From positions 310,001-374,000 of the forward strand of contig CAWBBL010000025.1 of NCBI GenBank assembly GCA_963786985.1: a DNA stretch of 64,000 nt. Direction: 5' to 3'. Made by a program: the position numbers and the translations under genes. Below are positions 34,128-44,703 of the stretch, piece after piece (the first letter of the stretch is position 1; each line of letters begins with the position of its first letter). The notes beneath the pieces are model-generated. The model had not been told where the DNA came from. It saw only the letters and a program-made list of their open reading frames with translations, and did not search any database. Source of the stretch: Desertimonas sp963786985. GTDB lineage: Bacteria; Actinomycetota; Acidimicrobiia; Acidimicrobiales; Ilumatobacteraceae.

Positions 34128-35179
34128 CCGCGCCGGCGTTCCGCGAGCCACCGGTGATGACGATCGTCACCGGCGCCACCGGGTGGTTCGGGCGGGCTCT
34201 GCTGGCGTCGCTGACCGATGCGCATGGACCGCTACACCGTCGCTCGATTCGCGCCCTCGTGTCCTCGTCCGATGGGGTCGCCGACCTCGCCGCGCTGTCC
34301 GGCGTCGAGCCCGTGATCGGCGACGTGCGCACGACGGCCGGCCTTGGCGCGCTGTTCGCCGGCCTGCCAGCCGACGGCCCCGTCGACGTCATCCACGCGG
34401 CCGGGGTGATCCACCCGGTCACGCCGTCGGAGTGGGTCGAGGTCAACGCCCGGGGCACCGCCAACGTCGCCGCCACAGCGCGTTCGGCGGGCATCCGGCG
34501 ACTCGTTCACGTGTCGTCGAACAGCCCGTTCGGGATCAACCCACACCGCGGCGACGTGTTTCGTGCCGACGAGCCGTATGCCCCGTACCTCGGCTATGGC
34601 CGCTCGAAGATGCTCGCCGAGCTGCGCCTCCACGACGAGGTCGGCCGCGGCCTCGACGCCGTGATCGTCCGCCCGCCGTGGTTCTACGGACCGCACCAAC
34701 CGGCGCGTCAGACGACGTTCTTCACGATGGTCCGCAAGGGACACTTCCCGATCGTCGGGGACGGGACCCAACGGCGTTCGATGGTGTACGTCGACGACCT
34801 CGTCCAAGGGGTGATCAAGGCCGAGCTCGTGGACTGCCCTCCAGGGGCTGGCTGGTGGATCGCCGACACTCGGCCCTACGAGATCAACGAGATCGTCGCC
34901 GCCGTCACCGGGGCCCTCGCCGCCGCCGGCCTCGGCGTGGCACGCCGCCAACGGCACGTGCCGGCGATCGTCGGCCGCGTCGCGGCCGCCGCCGACGCAG
35001 CGCTGCAACGCCGGCACCGCTACGTCAGCCAGCTCCACGTCCTCGGCGAGCTCGGGGAGACGATCGCCTGCGACATCTCGGCAGCCCAGCGCGAACTGGG
35101 GTACGAGCCGTCGGTCGGCCTCGCCGAGGGCATGCGGCGCAGCGTCGAGTGGTGCCTCGCCGAGGGAATCGCGCTGTGA
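34124..35179 (+). CDS. NAD-dependent epimerase/dehydratase (first of a pair)
   Basis: A 351-residue extended SDR. The NAD motif TGATGWFG is at residues 16-23 and the active-site YGRSK triad follows an SSNS segment. The ATG at 34124 overlaps the GMC stop (ATGA). It probably edits a nucleotide sugar or a hydroxysteroid-like lipid. The extended-SDR fold is certain, the substrate is not. It is followed immediately by a second SDR of different sequence. Confidence 0.85.
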   Translation: MTAPAFREPPVMTIVTGATGWFGRALLASLTDAHGPLHRRSIRALVSSSDGVADLAALSGVEPVIGDVRTTAGLGALFAGLPADGPVDVIHAAGVIHPVTPSEWVEVNARGTANVAATARSAGIRRLVHVSSNSPFGINPHRGDVFRADEPYAPYLGYGRSKMLAELRLHDEVGRGLDAVIVRPPWFYGPHQPARQTTFFTMVRKGHFPIVGDGTQRRSMVYVDDLVQGVIKAELVDCPPGAGWWIADTRPYEINEIVAAVTGALAAAGLGVARRQRHVPAIVGRVAAAADAALQRRHRYVSQLHVLGELGETIACDISAAQRELGYEPSVGLAEGMRRSVEWCLAEGIAL

Positions 35180-36207
35180 AGATTCTCGTCACCGGTGGCA
35201 ATGGCTACTTCGGGAGCCTGCTCGTCAACCACCTCGTCGAGTCGTCGAGCGCCGTCCGCGTTCTCGACGTCGACCCCTCGGCCCGGCAGCCGGATGGCGT
35301 CGAGGTGGTCGTCGCCGACATCCGCGACGCCGCCGCCGTGCGGCGGGCCACCACCGGTGTCGACGTCGTGTACCACTGCGTCGCCCAAGTGCCGCTGAGC
35401 CGTGACCGGGCCGCTCTGCGATCCGTCAACGTGGACGGCACGACAACGTTGTTGCAAGCGTGCCGGGTCGCGGAGGTGAGCAAGGTTGTCCACCTCTCGT
35501 CGAGCGCGGTGTTCGGCATCCCCGAGTCGAACCCCGTGCGCCGCGACACGGTGCCCAACCCCGTCGAGCCATACGGGGCGGCCAAGCTCGCCGCCGAGTG
35601 GGCCTGTCTGCGGGCGGCCACCGACCGGCTCGACGTCACGATCGTGCGGCCGCGCACGATCGTCGGGCACGGACGCCTCGGGATCTTTGCCCTGCTGTTC
35701 GACTGGATTGCCGACGGCGCCGACCCGTTCGTGCTCGGCGACGGCTCCAATCGCTACCAGTTCGTGCACGCCGACGACCTGGCGGCGTTGTGCGTGAGCG
35801 CCGCGGGGCGAAGTGGACCGGCGATCTACAACGCCGGGACCGATCGCTTTGGAACGATGCGCGAAGCGATCGAGCATGTGTGCGCCCATGCGAGTACCGG
35901 CGCCCAGGTGCGTTCGCTGCCGAGCGCCGCGGCGGTCGCCGCGATGCGCGCGACCGCCGGCCTCGGGCTCACCCCGTTCGCCCCGTACCACTGGCTGATG
36001 TACGGGCAGTCGATGTGGTTCGACATCGACCACGCCCGCCGCGAGCTTGCCTGGCAGCCGCGCTACTCCAACAACGAGATGCTCGCCGAGAGCTACGACT
36101 GGTTCGTCGCCAACCGCACCGCAGCGCGTCAGGGGGCATCCGCATCGCCCCATCGCCGCACGCCCACGTCGCGATTGCTGTCGCTGCTCAAGCGCATCTC
36201 CTCGTGA
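35176..36207 (+). CDS. NAD-dependent epimerase/dehydratase (second of a pair)
   Basis: A 343-residue extended SDR with TGGNGYFG at residues 6-13, an HLSSSAVFG strand and a YGAAK catalytic pair. It is coupled by GTGA to the first SDR and by GTGA to aftD. The order SDR-SDR-aftD suggests these enzymes prepare sugars for the envelope glycan made here. A nucleotide-sugar epimerase is the best guess. Confidence 0.85.
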   Translation: MKILVTGGNGYFGSLLVNHLVESSSAVRVLDVDPSARQPDGVEVVVADIRDAAAVRRATTGVDVVYHCVAQVPLSRDRAALRSVNVDGTTTLLQACRVAEVSKVVHLSSSAVFGIPESNPVRRDTVPNPVEPYGAAKLAAEWACLRAATDRLDVTIVRPRTIVGHGRLGIFALLFDWIADGADPFVLGDGSNRYQFVHADDLAALCVSAAGRSGPAIYNAGTDRFGTMREAIEHVCAHASTGAQVRSLPSAAAVAAMRATAGLGLTPFAPYHWLMYGQSMWFDIDHARRELAWQPRYSNNEMLAESYDWFVANRTAARQGASASPHRRTPTSRLLSLLKRISS

Positions 36208-39200
36208 CGATGAGCCGGCGGGTCGCCACGCGGTGGGTCGGGCTGTCGATCATGTCGATGCTGGCCTACGTGCCCGCCCTGCTCTCGTCGCCGGGACGAA
36301 TGCCGGCGGACACCAAGCTGTATCTCTACCTCAACCCCCGACGGCTGGTGAGCGACGCGATCTGGACGTTCGACGCCAGGCAGTTCGCCGGCTGGGTCCC
36401 TCACCAGATGATCGCCTACGCCTGGCCGAGCGGGCCCTGGTACGTCATCGCCCAGGGGGCCGGCGTTCCCGACTGGGTCGCCCACCGCCTGTGGATCGGC
36501 ACCGTGATGCTCGCCGCGGGCACGGGCGTCGCCTGGGCAGGGCGCCGTCTCGGGCTCTCGGCCGAGGCGGCGATCGCCGCCGGCCTGCTCTATCAGCTGT
36601 CGCCGTACCTCGTCCCGTACATCTCGAGGACGTCATCGATGTTGCTGCCGTGGGCCGGCCTCGGCTGGATCATCGGCCTGACGATCGGGGCCGCCACACG
36701 AACCCGCTGGCGTGACGCGGCGCTCTGCGCCCTCGTCGTCGGCACCGTCGGAGCGGTCAACACGACGGCCCTGTTGATGATCGCTCCGGCTCCCGTGCTC
36801 TGGCTTCTCGTCGCCGTCGCCGAGCGCACCGTGACGTTGCGTTCCGCAGTGGCGGCTGCGCTGCGCATCGGCGGGCTGGCGGTCGGCGCCTCGGCATGGT
36901 GGCTGGCGATGCAGGTCGTCCAGGGCCGCTCGGGCGCCGACCTGCTCGCCTACTCCGAGTCGCTGGAGGACGTCAGCCTCACGGCCACGTCGGTCGAGGT
37001 GTGGCGATCGCTCGGATACTGGCTGATGTACGTCCGCGACCCGTACGCCCCGACGACGACAGCCGGGGCCGACTACATGACCGATCTGCTGCCGATCATC
37101 TGCGGGTTTCTGCTCGTGATCGTCGCCCTTTGCGGCCTGGCGATCGTGCGCTTCCCGGCGCGCCGCTTCGCCATCGCCATCACGTTCACCGGGCTCGTGC
37201 TCGCCGTCGGTGTCCATCCGTTCGTCGACCCGTCCCCGATCGCCGAGTCGTTCCGCGGCGATGGTCAGCACGGGCTGTCCCTGGCGTTGCGCTCGAGCAC
37301 CCGCGCCCTGCCGCTGCTGGCCGTCGGGCTGGCCCTCGGCAGCGCCGCCCTCGTCGACACCATCGGGCGCACGATCGCCTGGCGCCGGGCCGTGTTCGCC
37401 GCTGCGGTCGTGCTCGTCGCCCTCGGCAACCTGCCGGTGCTCACCGGTCGCGGACTCGTCGATCCGGCCCTGGAACGTGACGAGCAACCCCCGGCGACCT
37501 GGACCGCGGCGGCGGCGGCTCTGGACGAGCTCCCCGACGGGTACCGCGTGATGCACCTGCCGGGGGCCGAGTTCGGGGCGTTCACCTGGGGGTACACGGT
37601 CGATCCGCCGCTCCCGGCACTGAGCGACCGCCCGCTCGTGACCCGCGATCTCCTCCCCCTCGGCTCCCCGGCGGCGATGGACCTCCTCGATGCCCTCGAC
37701 GACCGCTTCCAGGTCGGATCGGCAGAGCTCGCGGCCGTCGCCCCGATCGCCCGCCTGTTCGGCGTCGACACGATCTGGCTGCCAGGCGACGCCGCCTTCG
37801 ACCGCTTCCGCACCCCCCGCCCGGAGCCGACCGCCGAACAGTTCGCCGCCGGCAGCGATGGGCTCGGCGAGCCCATCGAGTACGGCCCTCCCGTCGTCAA
37901 CGTCCCGCACGTGCCGATGGTCGATGAGCAGGCGCTGTCCGAGCCGGAAGTGGGTGCGCCGATCGCCTGCAGTCGAGCTGGTCACCGTGGCCGACCCGGT
38001 GCCGATCGTTCGAGCCAGCGACCGTGCCGTCGTGCTCTCGGGCAGCGGCGATGGCCTGATCGATGCGGCGGCGGCCGGGCTGATCGTCGGCGACGAGGCA
38101 CTCCGCTACAGCGCGTCGATGTCCGGCGACGAGATGGCCGCCGCCATCGCCGACGCCGACGTGGTCATCGTCACCGACTCCAACCGGCAACGAGCCCACC
38201 ACTGGCGCGGCTCGCAGGACGTCACCGGCTACACCGAGTCGGCATCGGGCGACCAAACCGTGTGGGAGGACTCCGGCGATGCTCGACTCGACGTGTTCCC
38301 CGACGCCGACGCGACCGCCTACACGGTGTCGATGCAGGACGGCCCGGTGTCGGTGCGGGCGAGCAGCTACGGGGAGCGCTTCAGCTACCAGCCCGAGGCC
38401 CGGCCAGGGCTGGCCATCGACGGCGACCCGAACACGGCGTGGACGGTGCTCGATCCACGCGGGCAGTACCTCGAGATCACGACGACGATCGGGGTCGACC
38501 ACGTGACGCTGCTGCAGCCCGCCGGGCTCGGCGACGTCCGCCGGCTCGGCACGGTATCGGTGGCCGTCAACGGCGGCGGACCACAGGAGGTCGGGCTCGA
38601 CGAACGCTCGCTCGTCACCGGGCAGCGCATCGACTTCCCGGCGACCAGCGGGCCGACGACGATCCGCGTCATGCTCGGCCAGATCGTCGGGCCCGAAGGC
38701 CGCTCGTCTGTCGGGATCGCCGAGCTCGACGCCGGGATCGGCCAGATCCCCGAGTGGATCGTCGTGCCCAGCGACCTGACGACGGCGATGCGTGACGGCG
38801 GGATCGTGCGGCCGGTCACCTATGTCTTGACTCGGGAGCGGGTTCGCCCGACGAACCGCTGGCGGTCCGATCCCGAGTGGCGCATCGCCAGACGGCTCGA
38901 CGTCCCGTTCACCACCGAGGTCGACGTCGCGGCCACCGTGCGGATCGACCGACGGGCCCCCGACGCGGTGCTCGCCGAGTTGCTCGGCATCTCCGGGCCG
39001 ACCGCCACCGCACGACTCACCGGAGTTCCGGCGGCGGGCGGCTGGGCGGCGGCCGACGGTGACGACGACACGGCGTGGATCACGCCGTTCGGCGATGTAG
39101 TCGGCGGCGCCCTCCACGCCGAGCTCGTCGACCCGGACGCTGCCCTGACGCTGCGCCAGCCCTCCGGCGACTACTCGGTGGTCACCGCCGTGCGGTTGAC

Positions 39201-40347
39201 GCAGGGAAGCCAAACGGTGGACGTGCTCGTCGGCCCACCCGACGACGAAGGTGTGTCATCGATCGAGGTTCCCGACGGTTTTGCCGCCGGACCGCTGACG
39301 ATCGAGATCACGTCGATCGACGAGCGAACGACGCGCGACCGCCGGTTCGGGGACACGGTGGTCCTGCCGGCAGCGATCAGCGAGGTCGGCAACATCGTCT
39401 CCAGCTCGGTGCCGTCGGACTTCGACACGGGGTGCCGCGACGACCTCGTCACCGTCGACGACGTGGCAGTGCCCGTCCGGGTGGCCGGCGCGGTGGCCGC
39501 GGCGTTCGAAGGTGCGGTCCTCGACACGACGACGTGCATCGACACGGTGCAACTGGGATCCGGCACGGTTGCCGTGACCGGACAGCAGGATCGGCGCACT
39601 GGCCTGCAGGTCGACCGCATCGTCCTCGGCGGCGGCGACGCCCGCTCGACGGCCATCCGGTCGTTCGACGGTCCGTCGGCAACGGTGCTCGACAGCGATC
39701 GGCTCAACCGCACGGTCACGGTGGAGGACTGTCCGGACGGATGCTGGCTGATCGTCGGCGAGGGGCAGCACCCGTCGTGGCAGGCGGCGACCGCGGCCGG
39801 ATCGCTGGGGCGGTCCCAGTTGATCGCCGGCGGTTTCAATGGCTGGTGGATTCCGCCGCACGACGATCCCGTCACGGTGTGGGTGGGGTGGACGGCCCAG
39901 CCGCCGCTCAACGCGGCGATCGCCGTGAGCCTCGCCACCGGATTCGTCGCCGTTGTCCTGGTGATCACCGACCGGGTCCGCATGCCACCCGGCATGCGCC
40001 TCGACCGTCGCCCTCGTTGGGCGAGCCGGCGATCCGACGGTTTGCGCCGGAGCATCATCGCCGCCATCGCGTGGACCGTGCTCGCTGGTCTGTTCGTGGA
40101 TGGTGCATGGGCCTGGTGGGGGCTGGTCGGCGGCGCGGCGGTGGTGGCGACGCGGCGCATTCGACTCGCCGGACTGGTGGCCGCCGCCGCCCTCGTCCGC
40201 ATCGCCGTCGAGGTCATCACCACCGTGCGCCGCGACAGCCCCTCGGCGGACCCCGGCTTTCCGCTGTTGTTCGCGGATCTCCACCACCTCGGCGTGTTCG
40301 CCGCCGTGGCCCTCGCCGTCAGCGCCCTGGCCCGCCGTCGCGCCTAG
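36204..40347 (+). pseudogene. aftD: AftD-like alpha-(1->3)-arabinofuranosyltransferase, frameshifted by one extra base
   Basis: Two consecutive frames together give a 1380-residue protein, very close to the roughly 1400 residues of mycobacterial AftD. The N-terminal half is a polytopic GT-C membrane domain (about 11 helices, MPADTKLYLYLNP then SPYLVPYISRTSSMLLPWAGLGW). After a break at about 37968 (extra T between GCC and GCAGTC) it continues as AVELVTVADPVPIVR. The C-terminal half has two discoidin-like carbohydrate modules (PGLAIDGDPNTAWT, and a second with DDDTAW) and four final helices. AftD branches arabinan chains using decaprenyl-phospho-arabinose. Start is GTG 36204 or ATG 36210. Confidence 0.82.
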
Positions 40348-40355
40348 TTCCTTGG

Positions 40356-42206
40356 TCAGCCCTCGGCGCTGGGCGGAGCGATGAACACGGCCATCGGCTG
40401 GCCAAGGTCGAGCAGCTCGGTGAGGTCGGCGAGGTCGTCGTTCGAGATGCGCGGGTCGAGTGACGCGCCGAACAGGTTGGTGTCGACCAGCTCGACCAGA
40501 TCGCCGAGCCCTTCGACCCCGAGCCGGGCAATCAGCCGGGCGCGCACCTCGGCGGCATGGGCGATCTGCGCCGCGCTGCGCGGCTCGAAGGTGGCGACCT
40601 CGACGGCTCCTGGCACGGCGCGCCAGCGATCGACGTAGTCGCCCGTGGCGAGATGGACCTGGGCGTCGGCCCGGTCTCGCCGGCGTACCCGGTGCTCGGT
40701 GGCGGGAACGGCGAAGAACTCATCAGCGGCGACATCGAGGCCGCGGCGTTCCAGCTCGTCGAGCAGCCCGTAGCCGGGGCTGCCGATGTCCGCCGCATCG
40801 CTCCAGCGCACCTGGTAGGCGCCATCCGTACCCGTCGCCGATCCGACGCCGGCCGCAATCGCCTCGTAGGTGGGATCGGCGAGCGCCTCGACGGCCCGAC
40901 TCAGTCGCCGTTCGGGCACCTCGGCGCTGGCGAACGTCGCCGCCGACACCAACGTCGTCACGGCGAGCACCATGGCGCTGACCATTGGCAGGGCGACAGC
41001 CGGCACGCCCCGCGGGTCGCGGCGACGCCACCAGGCCAGCGCCGTCCAGGCGACGGCGCCGAGAGCGAGGGTCGTTGTCCCCCACGCCCACAGCGTGAGG
41101 TAGTACCAGGGCAGCCCGAAGATGCGGGTCATCGACAGCAGTCCGAGGACCACCGCCAACCCGATCACCGCGTGCAGTCTGCGCAACGCGGCTGGCCCGT
41201 GGCGCAACGCCGCGACGGCGGCGATCAGCCAGGCACCCAGCGCCAGGATGCCGCGCCACGCGTCCGCCGATGACACGAAGCGCCCGGCACCGTCGAGGTC
41301 GCCGGTGAACCCGGCGAACCCGGCCCACACGTCGAAATGACGGAGGGCGAGGCGGACGCCCTCGGCGAGGCCCACCACCGGTTCGGGAGGGTCACCGAAG
41401 TGATCGAGCAACGTTCGCCCGTTGCCCGGATCGTTCGTCAGCTGGTCGACGAGCGGCGGCACCCACAGCACGAGCCCGATCACCACGGCGACGACGGCGT
41501 TGCGGTCGAGCCATCGGCGGCTCCCGGCAACTCGCCAGCGGCCCCCCTGCCACGTCGCGTAGACGAGCGCCCCGATCATCAACACCGCGCACGGCACCAG
41601 GTACGGCACGTGGGTCTGGGCACACAACGAGCCGGCGACGACCAGCGGCACGAGCATCAGCGAGTCACCGCACAGCACCGACCAGGTGGCGAGCAGCACG
41701 ACGAGCCAGGCGAGCACCGGTAGGTACGGATTCCACGGTTGGGTCAGCAGCAGCTGGCCATAGCCGCGGATCGCCACGGCGAGCATGGCGGCGACGCCGA
41801 GCACGCCGCGCCATCCGGCGCGGCGCTGACCGATCCACAGCGCTGTCGCGATGGCCGTGATGTGGATCGCCACGGTCGCCGCCTCCAGGGCCCACGACGT
41901 CGACCCGAGCAACCGGTACAGCGGGGCGAGGAGGTAGAAGCTCAGCGGACCCGGGTGGCTGCCCTGATTGGGAAACTCTCCAATCCGGCCCGGCAGACCG
42001 ATCAGCGGGGTGTGCGCACCGAACACGTCGCGCACGCGGAACTCGGTCATCGCCAGGTCGAGGACCGGATACCACGTCGCGGTTCCGAGGTCGGCGAGGG
42101 CCAGGAACAGCGGTGCACAGACGACGAGAGTCGCCATGGTGACCGTGACCCAGGGCCGGCGGGCGCACCCGCGGCCGAGCGCCGCGCTGACGCCCACGAG
42201 GTCCAC
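40356..42206 (-). CDS. Large polytopic membrane protein, GT-C-like
   Basis: A 616-residue protein with about 11-12 transmembrane helices and a C-terminal extracytoplasmic tail of about 150 residues. The first loop contains acidic and polar residues (DLAMTEFRVRDVFG, then PNQGSHPGPLSFYLLAP), similar in position to the catalytic loop of GT-C glycosyltransferases. No family signature is certain. It lies between AftD and a second GT-C-like gene and is read from the same 45-base divergent promoter region as that gene, so a role in arabinan or related glycan assembly is the leading idea. Confidence 0.6.
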   Translation of the reverse strand: MDLVGVSAALGRGCARRPWVTVTMATLVVCAPLFLALADLGTATWYPVLDLAMTEFRVRDVFGAHTPLIGLPGRIGEFPNQGSHPGPLSFYLLAPLYRLLGSTSWALEAATVAIHITAIATALWIGQRRAGWRGVLGVAAMLAVAIRGYGQLLLTQPWNPYLPVLAWLVVLLATWSVLCGDSLMLVPLVVAGSLCAQTHVPYLVPCAVLMIGALVYATWQGGRWRVAGSRRWLDRNAVVAVVIGLVLWVPPLVDQLTNDPGNGRTLLDHFGDPPEPVVGLAEGVRLALRHFDVWAGFAGFTGDLDGAGRFVSSADAWRGILALGAWLIAAVAALRHGPAALRRLHAVIGLAVVLGLLSMTRIFGLPWYYLTLWAWGTTTLALGAVAWTALAWWRRRDPRGVPAVALPMVSAMVLAVTTLVSAATFASAEVPERRLSRAVEALADPTYEAIAAGVGSATGTDGAYQVRWSDAADIGSPGYGLLDELERRGLDVAADEFFAVPATEHRVRRRDRADAQVHLATGDYVDRWRAVPGAVEVATFEPRSAAQIAHAAEVRARLIARLGVEGLGDLVELVDTNLFGASLDPRISNDDLADLTELLDLGQPMAVFIAPPSAEG

Positions 42207-42215
42207 GAGGCCGCC

Positions 42216-42221
42216 ACGCTA
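42216..42221 (-). promoter_or_regulatory. Leaderless -10 element for 40356-42206
   Basis: TAGCGT on the minus strand ends 9 bases before the GTG at 42206. Confidence 0.4.
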
Positions 42222-42236
42222 ACAACCGGGTGGCAT

Positions 42237-42242
42237 TAGCTT
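42237..42242 (+). promoter_or_regulatory. Leaderless -10 element for 42252-43937
   Basis: TAGCTT ends 9 bases before the GTG at 42252. Confidence 0.4.
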
Positions 42243-42251
42243 GCTCGGCCT

Positions 42252-43937
42252 GTGACCGCCGATCCGATCGCCTTCGTGCTCGGCGGGCGCGGCGGCCTCT
42301 GGCGGCGCGATCGCGGTGCATTGCGGACCTGGGCAGGGCTGGCGGCCGTCGCCGCACTCGTCGTGATTCCGCTGCGCGGCCTCTACCGCTTCACCGGCGG
42401 AACGATGGAAGAGGGCTTCATGCTCTACTTCCCCGAGCGGATGGCCAAGGGGGACGTCCCCAACGTCGACTTCCTGCACCTCTACGGGCCTGGCTCGTTG
42501 CACGCCCTGATGGCGTGGTACGAGCTGTTCGGCAACACCCTCGCCGTCGAGCGGACCTTCGGGCTGCTCCAGCACGTGGCGATCATCCTCGCCCTGTTCA
42601 CGCTCGCTCGCCCATGGGGGCGCACGGCCGCGACGCTCGTCGGCGGCTTCGCCGTGTTCTACGTCCTGACGCCGATCGGGCTGACGGCGATGGCCTGGAA
42701 CGGCGGTCTGGCCCTCACGCTGTGGAGCGCGGTGTTCGCCGTGCGCTCGACCTATCTCGGCGGACGGCCCCAGCTGGTCGCCCGAATCGTGGCCGGGACT
42801 CTCGGCGGGCTGGCCCTGACCTACCGCCCCGACCTCGTCGTCGCCGTGGCCCTCGTTCTCGGCTGGATGGTGTGGACCCAGCGACCGTCGTGGCGGGCGG
42901 CGACCATCGGGACCCTGGTCGGGCTCACGCCGCTCTGGTACCACCTGGCCGTCGCTGGGCCACGCGCGGCGTGGCAGGGAATGGTCGTCGACCCGGTCGT
43001 CCATCTGCGGTCGGGACGGGCGCTGCCCCGGCCGCCGTCGTGGAGCCACCTCGATGGTGCGCTGCAGGCCATCGCCGAGACCCAGCCGCCGTGGTGGGAC
43101 CTTCCCCATGTCGGTGCCGCACAGGAGATCTTCGTGTGGTTCGTGGCGATGTTGGCCGGCACCGTTGGGCTGCTCGCGCTGGCCGTTGTCGAACGCCGCC
43201 GGGGTCGTCGCGACGGACGAGCCGCCGTTCTCCTGGTCGTTGCGCTGGTCAGCGTCGGCATCCTGCCGCAGGGCCTGCAGCGCCCCGACTCGACCCACCT
43301 CACCTGGGTGACGTGCGTGTCGTGGCCGTTCGCCGTCGTGGCGATCGTCGACATCGTCCAGCAGCGCTGGCCGGCCATGACGATGCGCCGCGCGGCAGCC
43401 GTCGGCGCCGCATTCACGCTCGTGCTCACGTACGTGGTGACATCGCTGTTCACGTTTCGGCACTACCTGCTGCACACACGGGCGGGGTACGGGTGGGTGC
43501 CGTCGACGTTCGAGGTCAACCGCGACGACCGCAGCTTCTACTTCGGGGCACCCCGTGCTGCCCTCGCCAGCCAGCAGGTCATCGACGACCTCGACGGGTT
43601 GGCACGACGCGGGGACCGGCTGTTCGTCGGGCCGATGGATCTGTCGCGCACGTGGTACAGCGACGCGGTCTTCTACTGGCTGTTCCCGGAGATGGAGCCA
43701 GCCACCTACTTCATCGAGATGGACCCCGGGTTGGCCAACGCCGACGACTCCGGCCTCGCCGCGGATCTGGCCAGTGCTGACTTCGTCGTCCTGACGTCGT
43801 TTTGGGACGGATGGCGGGAGCCCAACACCTCGATGGACTTCGGCTCGTCAGCCCCCAACGAAGTCCTCGACGCCCAGTTCTGCCAGTACCGCGCCTACCA
43901 GGATGGCCTCGTCCGCCTCTACTACCGCTGCCGCTGA
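42252..43937 (+). CDS. ArnT/PMT-like GT-C membrane glycosyltransferase candidate
   Basis: A 561-residue protein with about 10-11 helices and a short cytoplasmic N-terminus. The first extracytoplasmic loop, MEEGFMLYFPERMAKGDVPNVDFLHLYGPGS, follows the general GT39/ArnT pattern of an acidic loop, then a G-x-G-P turn. A soluble C-terminal region of about 170 residues follows the helices. It converges on dprE2 with only 13 bases between stops. The DprE1/E2 product is a lipid-linked arabinose, so this could be an arabinosyl- or mannosyltransferase, but no specific family is proven. Confidence 0.62.
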   Translation: MTADPIAFVLGGRGGLWRRDRGALRTWAGLAAVAALVVIPLRGLYRFTGGTMEEGFMLYFPERMAKGDVPNVDFLHLYGPGSLHALMAWYELFGNTLAVERTFGLLQHVAIILALFTLARPWGRTAATLVGGFAVFYVLTPIGLTAMAWNGGLALTLWSAVFAVRSTYLGGRPQLVARIVAGTLGGLALTYRPDLVVAVALVLGWMVWTQRPSWRAATIGTLVGLTPLWYHLAVAGPRAAWQGMVVDPVVHLRSGRALPRPPSWSHLDGALQAIAETQPPWWDLPHVGAAQEIFVWFVAMLAGTVGLLALAVVERRRGRRDGRAAVLLVVALVSVGILPQGLQRPDSTHLTWVTCVSWPFAVVAIVDIVQQRWPAMTMRRAAAVGAAFTLVLTYVVTSLFTFRHYLLHTRAGYGWVPSTFEVNRDDRSFYFGAPRAALASQQVIDDLDGLARRGDRLFVGPMDLSRTWYSDAVFYWLFPEMEPATYFIEMDPGLANADDSGLAADLASADFVVLTSFWDGWREPNTSMDFGSSAPNEVLDAQFCQYRAYQDGLVRLYYRCR

Positions 43938-43950
43938 AGCGTCGTTCGGC

Positions 43951-44703
43951 CTAGCGGGGGATGCGGCGCCAGATGGAGGCCGGCAGATGGCGGGCGATGG
44001 CCATCAGCGGGCGCAACGTCGGCGGCACCCAGACGATCCGCCGGCCAGCGCGCAGCGCCTTGACCGTGGCGGCCGCGACCGCCTCCGGGGTGGTGGCCTG
44101 CGGTGCCGGCGCCATCCCCTCGGTCATCTTCGAGCGCACCCAGCCGGGACGCACGATCAACACGGTGACGCCGCTCCCCACCAGCGAATCGGCGAGCCCC
44201 TGGGCGAACCCGTCGATGCCCGCCTTCGATGCCCCGTACACGTAATTTGCCTTGCGGACCCGTTCTCCAGCGACGCTCGACAGCACCACGAGTCGCCCGT
44301 GGCCCTGGCGGCGGAACTGGCTGGCCAGTGCCGTGCAGACGCTCACCGCTCCGGTGAAGTTGACGTCGACGAGTGCCGCCGCGGCCGCCGCGTCAGCGGC
44401 GAGCACTGTCGCGTCGCCGAGCTGACCGAAGGCGACGACGGCCACGTCGAGGTCGCCGTGGGCCGCCGCCAAGCGCTCGACGAGGGCGGCGTGCGCGCCG
44501 GTCTCGGTGGCCTCGAAGCGCACGATGTCGACGGTGATCCCGCGGCGACGGAGCTCCGTCGCGTCGACGTCATCGGGGCGCCGAACGGCGAGCACCACGG
44601 TCGTCGTCGCCGGCGAAACGAGGGCATCGACGATCGCCCGACCGATGTCGCTCGTGCCGCCGAACAGCACGATCGTCTGGGCGTCTCCGAGTGCGTTGTT
44701 CAT
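43951..44703 (-). CDS. dprE2: Decaprenylphosphoryl-2-keto-D-erythropentose reductase
   Basis: A 250-residue classical SDR, partner of DprE1. It has GGTSDIGRA (15-23), the Ser S142/S143 and Y156-x3-K160 catalytic set. In mycobacteria DprE2 reduces the 2-keto intermediate to decaprenyl-phospho-arabinose. Assignment is strong because its start overlaps the stop of DprE1 (ATGA), the same order as Rv3790-Rv3791. Confidence 0.9.
   Translation of the reverse strand: MNNALGDAQTIVLFGGTSDIGRAIVDALVSPATTTVVLAVRRPDDVDATELRRRGITVDIVRFEATETGAHAALVERLAAAHGDLDVAVVAFGQLGDATVLAADAAAAAALVDVNFTGAVSVCTALASQFRRQGHGRLVVLSSVAGERVRKANYVYGASKAGIDGFAQGLADSLVGSGVTVLIVRPGWVRSKMTEGMAPAPQATTPEAVAAATVKALRAGRRIVWVPPTLRPLMAIARHLPASIWRRIPR

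Noticed and set aside
35460..38795. A 1111-residue open frame overlapping epimerase 2 and AftD
   Set aside because: Its middle is the genuine AftD N-terminal half, but its first 250 residues are a shadow frame of the epimerase and its last 280 are a wrong-frame reading after the one-base insertion.
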